Part shown: piece by piece, positions 1 to 7,260 of the stretch | How positions within the stretch are numbered: the stretch's first letter is position 1 | Layout of the letters: the number at the start of each line of letters is the position of its first letter | NCBI GenBank assembly: GCA_023428245.1 | Contig: JAEYYX010000063.1 | Span: 61,740-125,739 of the forward strand | DNA from: Pseudomonadota bacterium | GTDB taxonomy: Bacteria; Myxococcota_A; Polyangia; Polyangiales; Polyangiaceae | Length of the DNA stretch: 64,000 nt | Direction of reading: 5' to 3' | The notes under the pieces: model-generated | The model's database searches: none | What the model was told of the DNA's origin: nothing | The model's input: only the letters and a program-made list of their open reading frames with translations | Made by a program: the position numbers and the translations under genes

Positions 1-142
1 GAGGTGAGGCGACTTGGCTCACGTGAAGTCTGAAAGAAGGCGAAGAAACATCGAGAAAATGGGCCCCATGGGCAGACCTCCCCGTGGCACACGCGTTGCA
101 GCCTGCCGGCCGTCCGTTCACTGAAACGAGGAAACTTTGCAA

Positions 143-1696
143 ATGATAACAACCCAATCTAGTCAGACCGAACGCTCTCTCCTGCGCCGCCTTCCCTTCC
201 GAGTCCTCTCGACCACGTTTGCTTGCGCGCTCGTCGTCTCTGCCTGTAATGGCGATGACGACACGGGTGATGACGCAGATAGCGCTGGCGCGCCGAACGG
301 CTCCGGTGGACGCGCTGGAAGCACCGGCGGCCGCTCGTCAGGTTCCGGAGGAAGGACCCAAGGCACCGGCGGCCTCGGTGAAGGCGGGGTTGGAGCTCAG
401 CAGGGCGTAGGTGGAAGGAGCTCCGGGGGCGCGAGCGGCGGGGTCACGGGAATGGCCGGGGACGGTGGACTCGGGGGCTCAGGGCCCACAGTTCCTTGCG
501 ATTCGGACAATGGCGGGATCGAGCTGCCGGAGGGGTTCTGCGCCGTCCTAGCAGCGGAAGGGCTCGGCCGCGCTCGTCACGTGACAGTCAGTCCGTCGGG
601 CGACGTATTCGTCGCGGTGAATCCGTCTCCGGACGGCTCCGAACCTGGGCGCATCATCGCTCTCAGAGATAAGAACCAGGATGGAAAGCTCGAGGAGCGA
701 ACCACCTTCAACACCAAGGGCGGCAACGGCATCGTCTGGCACAACGGCGCGCTCTATTTCGCCGAGAACGATCGCATTCTCAAATACACCCTGCCCGATG
801 GGCGCCTGGCGCCGACCAGTGAACCCGAGGTGATTGTCTCGGGGCTTCCGACGAGTGGTGACCACCCGAGCAAGACCATCGCGCTCTCCGACGATGAGAC
901 CTTGTTTGTGAACATCGGCTCCGCGAGCAATTCCTGTCAATTCGATAATCGGGAGCCCGGCTCGCCCGGCCAAGAGCCTTGTGACGAACTCGACGAGCGC
1001 GCTGGAATTTGGGTGTTCAATCCGAGCGTCACCGACCAGGAGCAGAGCGACGGCCAGCGTTTCGCCGCCGGCACGCGCAATGCGAACGCTCTGGCGATCC
1101 AGCCGGGTAGCGCGGCGCTCTGGGCTGTCACGAACGGGCGCGACCAGCTGTACCAGAACTGGCCCGAGCTCTTTGATCCGACCGCCGACGTCTTGCTTCC
1201 GTCGGAAGGACTCCACCTCGTGGAAGATGGCGCGCACTACGGCTGGCCCTATTGCTACCACGATCCGGCGATCGGTATGGTGCTCGCTCCCGAGTATGGC
1301 GGAGACGGTCAGACGACGGCGGGGTGCGCGTCCTATCTCGAACCGGACTTCGCTTTCCCCGGTCATTGGGCACCGCTCGGTGCGGCGTTCTACGACGGGG
1401 ACCAATTCCCGGAGCCCTACCAAGGTGGCTTGTTCGTGGCGTTCCATGGCTCCCGCTTCGAGCCGAACGCCACAGGTGATCTGCCGGGCTATCAGGTAGC
1501 TTTCTTGCCCTTCGAGGGTGACGAACCTGGAGATGCTTTCGAGACCTTCGCCACCGGGTTCGCGGGAGATGCCCGTCCGCTGCCGACGGAAGCTGAGGCG
1601 CGACCGGTAGACGTCACCGTGGCTCCGGATGGGTCTCTCTATATTACCGACGATCACGGCGGGAACCTCTGGCGCGTGTTCTACGCGGGCGAGTAA
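143..1696 (+). CDS. Glucose/sorbosone dehydrogenase-like lipoprotein
   Basis: Predicted secreted lipoprotein of the glucose/sorbosone dehydrogenase family, whose members oxidise sugars or aldehydes with PQQ outside the inner membrane. The signal peptide ends in a VSAC lipobox (Cys near residue 35). A Gly/Ser/Thr-rich linker of about 80 residues follows, as in many myxobacterial surface lipoproteins. The remaining ~400 residues look like a beta-propeller, with blade-like pieces such as HVTVSPSGDVFVA, HYGWPYCYHD and DVTVAPDGSLYITDD. I could not confirm PQQ-binding residues, so the enzyme class is inferred from overall family resemblance. GAGG at 128-131 lies 5 nt before an in-frame TTG at 137 and 11 nt before the ATG used here; TTG 137 is a real alternative start. 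Confidence 0.75.
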   Translation: MITTQSSQTERSLLRRLPFRVLSTTFACALVVSACNGDDDTGDDADSAGAPNGSGGRAGSTGGRSSGSGGRTQGTGGLGEGGVGAQQGVGGRSSGGASGGVTGMAGDGGLGGSGPTVPCDSDNGGIELPEGFCAVLAAEGLGRARHVTVSPSGDVFVAVNPSPDGSEPGRIIALRDKNQDGKLEERTTFNTKGGNGIVWHNGALYFAENDRILKYTLPDGRLAPTSEPEVIVSGLPTSGDHPSKTIALSDDETLFVNIGSASNSCQFDNREPGSPGQEPCDELDERAGIWVFNPSVTDQEQSDGQRFAAGTRNANALAIQPGSAALWAVTNGRDQLYQNWPELFDPTADVLLPSEGLHLVEDGAHYGWPYCYHDPAIGMVLAPEYGGDGQTTAGCASYLEPDFAFPGHWAPLGAAFYDGDQFPEPYQGGLFVAFHGSRFEPNATGDLPGYQVAFLPFEGDEPGDAFETFATGFAGDARPLPTEAEARPVDVTVAPDGSLYITDDHGGNLWRVFYAGE

Positions 1697-1722
1697 GAGA
1701 GTGGGCGCGCCTCTCACATCTC

Positions 1723-2559
1723 TCATTTGGGACTTTGTTCGCCTGTGACGTGAGCTCGCTTCGGGTCGGCTGAGTGATGGCCGGCCCGAAGCTGAGCGGG
1801 CAGCGGATGTCCCGCGAGCCACTCGCTGCCCGCGCTCGGATGCGACAAGAGCCATGCGAGCGCGAGCGTCAGGTCGACGGGGCTCATGTCGAGGCCGTAG
1901 ACTTCGGAAACTCCGAGCTGGAGTCCCGCGCTCATGGCATGCACCGCGAGGCCAGGTTCACGATAGGAGGGGATGCCCTCGCCTTCCTCCTGGAAATGGC
2001 GTCGCGCAGCGGGATCGTGAAGAACCAACGAACAAGCGTCGGAATTGAAGGAGTGGACGCCCCGGCAGGAGAGGGGACGGACGGAGTAGACGCTGCAGCG
2101 GGCCTCTGCGAGCAGGGGGCAGGGGTGCTCCTTGGAGTATCTTTGCGTTGGAGAGAGGCCTTCGGAGCGGTCTGCGCTTTGTCGAATCTTCGAGATTCGA
2201 TGCTGACGTTCTTCCTCGGGGAGCGCTCGAATCGTTCCGTAGATGGCGAGGACTTCGGGCAGCGTGGCCCCGACGATTTGATGGCAGCAGTGGTCACAGC
2301 CTTCGCTGCAGGCAATGTTTGCTTGAACCGAAGCGAGGATGCTTCCGAGGTACCGAGAGAGAGCGTCTTCGATCTTATTGGCGAGGGCCTCGAGCCCGGG
2401 CAGCGTCTCCTTTCCGCCCAGGATCTCAAGGCACGTATTGGCCGCCGCCCGCGCGAGCCCGTTTTGCCAATTTGCCTCGAAGATCGGTGCAGCGAGCTCG
2501 ACCCGCCGCTGCTTCGACTCGGGCTCGACGTAGAGGCGGAGGCGGAGCGAACCTACCAC
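1723..2559 (-). CDS. YkgJ-family cysteine cluster protein
   Basis: Belongs to the YkgJ/UPF0153 family of putative metal- or Fe-S-binding cysteine cluster proteins; the cellular role is unknown. The signature is clear: CSEGCDHCC at residues 84-92, CPLL at 147, CSVYSVRPLSCRG at 155-167, and a further Cys near 175. No signal peptide or membrane segment is visible, so it should be cytoplasmic. At 278 residues it is longer than minimal family members because of an N-terminal extension of about 80 residues. It starts at GTG and converges on the preceding dehydrogenase gene with 26 nt between stop codons. Confidence 0.8.
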   Translation of the reverse strand: MVGSLRLRLYVEPESKQRRVELAAPIFEANWQNGLARAAANTCLEILGGKETLPGLEALANKIEDALSRYLGSILASVQANIACSEGCDHCCHQIVGATLPEVLAIYGTIRALPEEERQHRISKIRQSADRSEGLSPTQRYSKEHPCPLLAEARCSVYSVRPLSCRGVHSFNSDACSLVLHDPAARRHFQEEGEGIPSYREPGLAVHAMSAGLQLGVSEVYGLDMSPVDLTLALAWLLSHPSAGSEWLAGHPLPAQLRAGHHSADPKRAHVTGEQSPK

Positions 2560-2654
2560 AGGTACAGCATCGCACGGCAGTCGCTATTCTCCGAGACCTG
2601 ACTGTCCGGGGCCCGACTTTTCGTTGGGCTGCCGTCGAAGTCGCGAAGAAGCAT

Positions 2655-3275
2655 TCAGCAGCTCTCAAACTCGGCGAGAAGGACCTGGAGAGAGGAGCTG
2701 AGTTGGTTTCGAAACTCCTCTCGAGTGTGAGCGGAGTGTTTGACGCCTTTCGCGAGCAGCGCGACGGTGTCGGCAACTCGCTCCGGGGGGATACAGCGCC
2801 GGACAAGGCCCTTTGGCATTCCGTGGTCTTCGATAGCGCGGGTGACGCTCGAGCGGAGCGCCCGCTCGGCGGCCTCGATCAAGTCCGCTCCGAGTTCGCT
2901 GGTCGCCGTGTGCAGTTCCGCTGGATCGCTTCCGAGGCCCATGTACCGTCCCATCCACTCGTCGTAGGCGCGCTCGAGGCGCATCCGGAGCGCGAGATCC
3001 GAGCGGGCAAGTTCAGCCTGACCATCTCGGAGCGAACTTGTGAGGGCGTGCTGGAGCGCCCGTCGGAAGAGCTCGTCTTTGCTGCGAAAGTGGGAATAAA
3101 GGGCTTGTCTCGACAGATCGAGACTTTGCGCGACGTCGTCCATGGACGTCTTCTTGAAGCCGAAGCGAAGGAAAAGCCGCAGAGCCGTTTCAAGGATTTG
3201 GGCTGGGCGGCCCTCGTCGGGGGCCGGCAGCGGCGGCTCCGAGGAAGTCATCCGGCAAGCCGGCGGGATCGTCAC
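2655..3275 (-). CDS. TetR-family transcriptional regulator
   Basis: TetR-type repressor with an N-terminal helix-turn-helix at about residues 25-75 (ILETALRLFLRFGFKKTSM, then SLDLSRQALYSHFRSKDEL), followed by an unrelated-looking helical ligand domain. It is transcribed divergently from the metallo-beta-lactamase-fold gene, and the 44-bp gap holds a dyad operator, so it probably represses itself and that neighbour. The GTG start lies exactly 35 nt downstream of the first base of a TTGACA hexamer, and there is no Shine-Dalgarno sequence; this fits a leaderless transcript. An ATG at 3251 is the alternative start. The ligand cannot be predicted. Confidence 0.9.
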   Translation of the reverse strand: MTIPPACRMTSSEPPLPAPDEGRPAQILETALRLFLRFGFKKTSMDDVAQSLDLSRQALYSHFRSKDELFRRALQHALTSSLRDGQAELARSDLALRMRLERAYDEWMGRYMGLGSDPAELHTATSELGADLIEAAERALRSSVTRAIEDHGMPKGLVRRCIPPERVADTVALLAKGVKHSAHTREEFRNQLSSSLQVLLAEFESC

Positions 3276-3277
3276 AT

Positions 3278-3310
3278 GACAAATTTGACAATACTTGTCT
3301 CGATTGTCAA
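3278..3310. promoter_or_regulatory. Symmetric divergent promoter/operator, TetR gene versus MBL-fold gene
   Basis: The gap between the divergent start codons contains GACAA at 3278-3282 and 3287-3291 and TTGTC at 3295-3299 and 3304-3308. These form two nested dyads centred on base 3293. An overlapping perfect repeat, TTGACAAT (3285-3292) and ATTGTCAA (3303-3310), is centred at 3297.5, the exact midpoint between the two start codons (3275 and 3320). Each start lies 35 nt from the first T of a TTGACA box, so the repeats double as back-to-back -35 elements. The -10 hexamers are weak (CAACAT on +, CAAATT on -). Confidence 0.75.
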
Positions 3311-3319
3311 CATGCGCTC

Positions 3320-4402
3320 ATGCCACTCCTCCGAGGATCGCGCCTGGAACGGGCGCTCGCGTCAGCACAGTTCCATGAGGGTCGCTTCCGGAATCCGTCC
3401 GGGTTTGGGCCGGAGCTCCACGGGCTCAGCGCAGGCATGCTCTGGGATTTCGTCGCCGGTGGCGGCAAGCGTTCGCCGAAAGGCCCGCTCCCCGTCGAGA
3501 GTCCGCTCGAGGCTTGGCGGCGACGGGATGTTTCGTCGGGTCTCCGGGTGACCTGGCTCGGGCACAGTACGCTCCTGCTCGAGATCGACGGCTACTGCGT
3601 TCTCACAGATCCGGTGTTTGGAGAGCGCGCCTCCCCCCTCAGCTTCGCCGGGCCCAAGCGGTTTCATCCTGTGCCCGCTTCGATCGCGGAGCTGCCGCCG
3701 CTCGACGCTGTGCTCCTCTCCCATGATCATCATGATCACTTGTGTCCCGAGAGCATTTCTGAGCTCGCGCGCCGCTCGGTGCCGATCGTGACCTCCCTTG
3801 GCGTCGGTGCACATCTGGAGCGGCTCTCCGTGCCACCGGAGCTGATCTTTGAACTCGATTGGTGGGAGAGCGTGAAGCTCCCCCGCGGGGAACTTCGTTT
3901 CCACGCCTGCCCGGCTCAACATTTCTCCGGCCGCGGTCTCACCGATCGCAACACGACCCTGTGGGCGTCATGGGTCATCGAATCGGAGCAGCGAAAGCTC
4001 TTCTTCTCCGGGGACACGGGGCTCTCGGATGGCTTCCGCACGATTGGTGAGCGACTTGGTCCCTTTGATCTGACGATGCTCGAGATTGGCGCGTTTCACC
4101 CCGCCTGGTCGAATATCCATCTCGGTCCTGAGAACGCGCTCACAGCCTTTGAGTGGATGGGCGGGGGCACATTGCTCCCGATACATTGGGGCACTTTCGA
4201 TCTCGGGCTTCACCCTTGGCAAGAGCCCGCCGACACGCTGCTGCGCTTGGCGGCGGAGCGAAAGGCTCGCCTCGTCACACCTCGCCTCGGTCGGCCCTTC
4301 GAGCCCGCAGAGGTCGAGGGTCCCGATCCTTGGTGGCGCACAGCGCCGGAGCTCGCGAGTGCGGAGCGCCTCTCTCTGCCGAAGGCGGCGCCCCTCTTCT
4401 AG
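3320..4402 (+). CDS. Metallo-beta-lactamase-fold hydrolase (UlaG/NAPE-PLD-like)
   Basis: A 360-residue member of the metallo-beta-lactamase superfamily related to UlaG and N-acyl-phosphatidylethanolamine phospholipase D-like hydrolases. The entry strand VTWLGHSTLLLEIDG is at residues 77-91, the di-metal motif HDHHDH at 135-140, then CPAQHFSG, the SGDTGL loop, and PIHWGTFDL near the C-terminus. Metal ligands look complete, so it should be active, but the substrate is unknown. No signal peptide is seen. The gene is controlled from the shared operator with the divergent TetR gene. It lacks a Shine-Dalgarno sequence and may be translated from a leaderless mRNA. Confidence 0.85.
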   Translation: MPLLRGSRLERALASAQFHEGRFRNPSGFGPELHGLSAGMLWDFVAGGGKRSPKGPLPVESPLEAWRRRDVSSGLRVTWLGHSTLLLEIDGYCVLTDPVFGERASPLSFAGPKRFHPVPASIAELPPLDAVLLSHDHHDHLCPESISELARRSVPIVTSLGVGAHLERLSVPPELIFELDWWESVKLPRGELRFHACPAQHFSGRGLTDRNTTLWASWVIESEQRKLFFSGDTGLSDGFRTIGERLGPFDLTMLEIGAFHPAWSNIHLGPENALTAFEWMGGGTLLPIHWGTFDLGLHPWQEPADTLLRLAAERKARLVTPRLGRPFEPAEVEGPDPWWRTAPELASAERLSLPKAAPLF

Positions 4403-4426
4403 GAAAATCGAAGGAGGCTCGACGAA

Positions 4427-4447
4427 GGGCGCGGAGGTCCAGCGCCC
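4427..4447. terminator. Weak hairpin between convergent genes
   Basis: GGGCGC (4427-4432) pairs with GCGCCC (4442-4447) across a 9-nt loop, followed on the + strand by a T-rich run (CATTTCTTCT). It lies between the stops of the MBL-fold gene and slyD and could terminate the former. Confidence 0.4.
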
Positions 4448-4463
4448 CTCATTTCTTCTGGGT

Positions 4464-4952
4464 TCAGTGGTGGTGACCGTGGCCAGGACCGTGCGCGTGG
4501 CCGTGAGCGAGTTCTTCACGCTTGGCTTTGCGGACGGAGAGCACCGTCACCTTGAAGTTCAGGTTCTTCCCGGCGAGGGGGTGGTTCCCGTCCATGACGA
4601 CGGTGCTGAGCTTGACCTTCGCGATCGTCACAGGGATCGAGCGACCTTGGTTATCGTGCATGGTGAGAGCCATGCCCTTCGTCGGCGTGGCGTCAGCGGG
4701 AAGTGCGCTCTTCGGAACCTCGAAGGTTCGGCTCTCGTCCCGCTGTCCGTAACCCTCTTCAGGGCTCACGACGACCTCGAACTCATCGCCTTCCTTCTTG
4801 CCTTCGAGCTCGCGCTCGAGGCCGGGGACCAGATTGCCGTGGCCATGGAGATAGAAGAGGGTCTGGCCCCCGATGTTCGTATCGATGACCTGGCCGTCGT
4901 CGTCCGTGAGCGTGTAGGCGAGGCCGGCGACGCAATCTTTCGCGATTTCCAT
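4464..4952 (-). CDS. slyD: FKBP-type peptidyl-prolyl isomerase, SlyD-like
   Basis: SlyD-type prolyl isomerase and chaperone. The FKBP domain carries the insert-in-flap chaperone domain in the usual SlyD order: GHGNLVPGLERELEG, EEGYGQRDES, the insert around PADATPTKGMAL, then DGNHPLAGKNLNFKVTVL. The tail, HGHAHGPGHGHHH, is a short histidine-rich nickel-binding-type extension as in enterobacterial SlyD. It has 162 residues from ATG 4952; a TTG at 4970 would add six residues. A GGGG sequence lies 6 nt upstream of the chosen ATG. It probably acts in cytoplasmic folding and metal handling; no nickel enzyme gene is adjacent. Confidence 0.92.
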   Translation of the reverse strand: MEIAKDCVAGLAYTLTDDDGQVIDTNIGGQTLFYLHGHGNLVPGLERELEGKKEGDEFEVVVSPEEGYGQRDESRTFEVPKSALPADATPTKGMALTMHDNQGRSIPVTIAKVKLSTVVMDGNHPLAGKNLNFKVTVLSVRKAKREELAHGHAHGPGHGHHH

Positions 4953-5045
4953 GGCCGCCCCATAGGGCAAGGCGGGACGCGCGTCTATGTGTCGTCAAGC
5001 TGGCCCGCTTGGTTTTCGAGCGCCGCTCGCGATATGAGGGCGCCC

Positions 5046-5723
5046 ATGGCGGCGAGCTACTTCGACGTAGACGGAACTTTGGTGCAGACCAACCTCATCC
5101 GGCCGACGCTCTACTACCTATTGAACCAACCGACGCCCCTGGCCAGCGCTCGTAAGTTCCTGCGTGCCCTTTGGAAGGCGCCCCAGATGGCGCTCGGGGA
5201 ACTCCAAGACCGGCGCGTGTTCAATGAGGTCCTCTACACCGTGTACGAGGGAGTGAGCGAGGATCGTCTGTTGGTCCTAGCTCGCGAGGTCTACGAGCGA
5301 GTAGTCCGCCCGTCGATCTTTCCTGGTAGCCGAGAGCTCATCGCCAAGGCGCGTGAGGCCGGCCATCAGATCGTGCTCATTTCAGGCGAGCTCGAGTGCA
5401 TCCTCGTGCACTTGAAGGAGGAGCTCGGGGCCGATGAGCTGATCGCCAATCGCATCGAGATGAAGGACGGAATCTCGACGGGAAAGATCATGCGCCCGGT
5501 GGTCGCCGGTCCCACCAAAGCGGCGCTCCTGAGGCGCCACGCGCGCACGGCGGGGCATGACCTCGAGGAGTGCTTTGCGTACTCGGATAGCTTCTCGGAC
5601 GTCCCGATGCTCAGCGTGGTTGGGCACCCGACGGCCGTGCATCCGGACCGCAAGCTCCGCCTGCTCGCGACCACCTATGGTTGGCCGCTCTTGGACTTGG
5701 AGCGGGCAGGAGCCCGGCTGTGA
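5046..5723 (+). CDS. HAD-IB family phosphatase
   Basis: Haloacid dehalogenase superfamily, subfamily IB (SerB/CicA-like) phosphatase of 225 residues. Motif I is YFDVDGTL at the very N-terminus, motif II is the SG of VLISGE, the lysine of motif III is in GPTKAALL, and motif IV is AYSDSFSDVPML. The catalytic residues therefore look intact. GAGGG at 5036-5040 lies 5 nt before ATG 5046; ATG 5034 is an alternative. Its stop codon overlaps the GTG start of the next gene (GTGA at 5720-5723), so it is translationally coupled to the LarA-like protein and acyl-CoA reductase fusion. The substrate is unknown; a phosphorylated lipid intermediate would suit the context. Confidence 0.85.
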   Translation: MAASYFDVDGTLVQTNLIRPTLYYLLNQPTPLASARKFLRALWKAPQMALGELQDRRVFNEVLYTVYEGVSEDRLLVLAREVYERVVRPSIFPGSRELIAKAREAGHQIVLISGELECILVHLKEELGADELIANRIEMKDGISTGKIMRPVVAGPTKAALLRRHARTAGHDLEECFAYSDSFSDVPMLSVVGHPTAVHPDRKLRLLATTYGWPLLDLERAGARL

Positions 5724-7258
5724 ATCATCCTTCGGTGGTAACGCTCGGGGCGGACAGCGCGCCCCGCTCGCTCATGGCAGGCTCGCGGCTTGTGCGCGTG
5801 AAGCTTCCGCCAGCCGCTCGCTGCATTTACCCGAAGCCGTCACGGACTGGGTTTGCCGATACGGAGGGGCTCGTGAGCGCCGCCCTCAGAAGCCCACTCG
5901 GCTCGGAGCCGCTCCGGGCGCGCATGCGGCCTGGTATGAAGTTCACCATCGTGGTCTGTGATCCGCTCTCCCCGCTCCCGAGCCCCGGGGATGTGCGTGG
6001 CAAGATGGTCGAGAGCGTGCTCAGTGTGGCGCGGGAGCGTCACGTCGACGATATCGAAATCATCATTGCGAGCGGCGTTGAGCGGAAGCTCGAGCCATCT
6101 GAGGTTCAGGCGCTCTTGGGCGCGCGAACTCTAGGGGAGGTTGGCCGCGTCTGGTCTCAGGATGCCGAAGATAGAGACCAGTTTGTTACATGCTGTGAGC
6201 TTCAAAGCGGTGCTCCCCTTGAGTTGCCTCGGAGAATCCTCGAAAGTGATCTCGTCGTCGGAGTGAGCGCTCGCCATTCGTCGCCAGCGAGCTCCGTGGA
6301 GCGCTGCGTGCGTGGACTTTTGAGTGCGCGCTCGATGAAGGCAGTTTTCTCCGCGGAACTGGAGTCAGGCCGCCGCGAGAGCGAGTTCGGAGCCGCAGAG
6401 CTGCCGCTCTTTTCTTTCCTCGGGGGACGGGTGCCGCTGTTTCTGCTGGACGCGCTCGTTGAGGCGGCTCCGCTGAAATCATCGCTCTCATTCCTTTTCA
6501 AGAACGAAGACGAGCTCCGTGAGAGCGAAAAGCGCGCGCTCCGCTTTTTTGAGCTCGGGACCGTCCCTTGGGCGCTCCGGGGGCTTCTTGCGCGCTCCGA
6601 GCGGCCGCGGGTCGTCTCGGTGTACGCTGGCGATCCTGAGCTTGTGAGTGAGCGTGCAATGCAGGGCGTCTGGGACCAGGTGGGCGTCCCGATCCGAGGG
6701 CAAGCGGATGTTCTGATCGTGCCCGTCGGGACGCTGAGCAACATCGGGCTCGGTGAAGGGACGGATCCTTTGACCGCGCAGTCTCTCGGAGCGGGCGAAT
6801 TCTTCCGCCGCTTCCGGGGCCATTCGCTGCTTCGCCGCTCAGGCACTCTGATCTTGCTGCACCCGCTGAGCGACCGCTTTCCTCTTCGCAAGCAGACAGC
6901 GAGCGAAGCCTTTGTGCACGGGCTCCTCCCGCTTCGCCTTCCGCTCGGGCTCCTCTTTGAGCGCGAAAAAGAACGCTTTTTCTCCGATCCTGCGCTGATC
7001 CAGATGTACCGGACGGGATTTGCCTATCATCCACTTTTTAGCTTCTCGCGCTATCGGGCCTCCGAGATGGCGCGGCACTATGCGGGCCGCATCATCGTCG
7101 TGGGCGCCGACAACGAATCGGTGCCCGCCTTGTTCGGGTTCGAGACGGCTCGGACTTTGGACGGAGCTCTCTATCGCGCGAGCGATGGCCTTTCGAGGAA
7201 GCTCGAGATCTGCTGCTTGAAAGAACCATCCCTCCTGCTCTCGGACGTCTCCCTTTGA
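5720..7258 (+). CDS. LarA-like (DUF2088) protein, divergent
   Basis: A 512-residue protein that resembles the lactate-racemase LarA N-terminal (DUF2088) fold. The KFTIVVCDPLSPLP segment, then VESVLSVARERHVDDIEIIIASG, match the family's core strand-helix pattern. The diagnostic LarA residues look altered: the GxHRP motif reads GVERKL, and the PHxxxGFSGGxK region is replaced by an unrelated stretch (VGVSARHSSPASS). It may therefore not bind the nickel-pincer nucleotide cofactor. The GTG start overlaps the upstream HAD stop, and only 2 nt separate its stop from the next ATG, so the three genes form an operon. Function unknown; the family call is moderate. Confidence 0.55.
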   Translation: MNHPSVVTLGADSAPRSLMAGSRLVRVKLPPAARCIYPKPSRTGFADTEGLVSAALRSPLGSEPLRARMRPGMKFTIVVCDPLSPLPSPGDVRGKMVESVLSVARERHVDDIEIIIASGVERKLEPSEVQALLGARTLGEVGRVWSQDAEDRDQFVTCCELQSGAPLELPRRILESDLVVGVSARHSSPASSVERCVRGLLSARSMKAVFSAELESGRRESEFGAAELPLFSFLGGRVPLFLLDALVEAAPLKSSLSFLFKNEDELRESEKRALRFFELGTVPWALRGLLARSERPRVVSVYAGDPELVSERAMQGVWDQVGVPIRGQADVLIVPVGTLSNIGLGEGTDPLTAQSLGAGEFFRRFRGHSLLRRSGTLILLHPLSDRFPLRKQTASEAFVHGLLPLRLPLGLLFEREKERFFSDPALIQMYRTGFAYHPLFSFSRYRASEMARHYAGRIIVVGADNESVPALFGFETARTLDGALYRASDGLSRKLEICCLKEPSLLLSDVSL

Positions 7259-7260
7259 CC

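Noticed and set aside
548..1855. 435-residue minus-strand frame opposite the dehydrogenase
   Set aside because: Antisense shadow that also runs into the convergent YkgJ gene; no domain visible.
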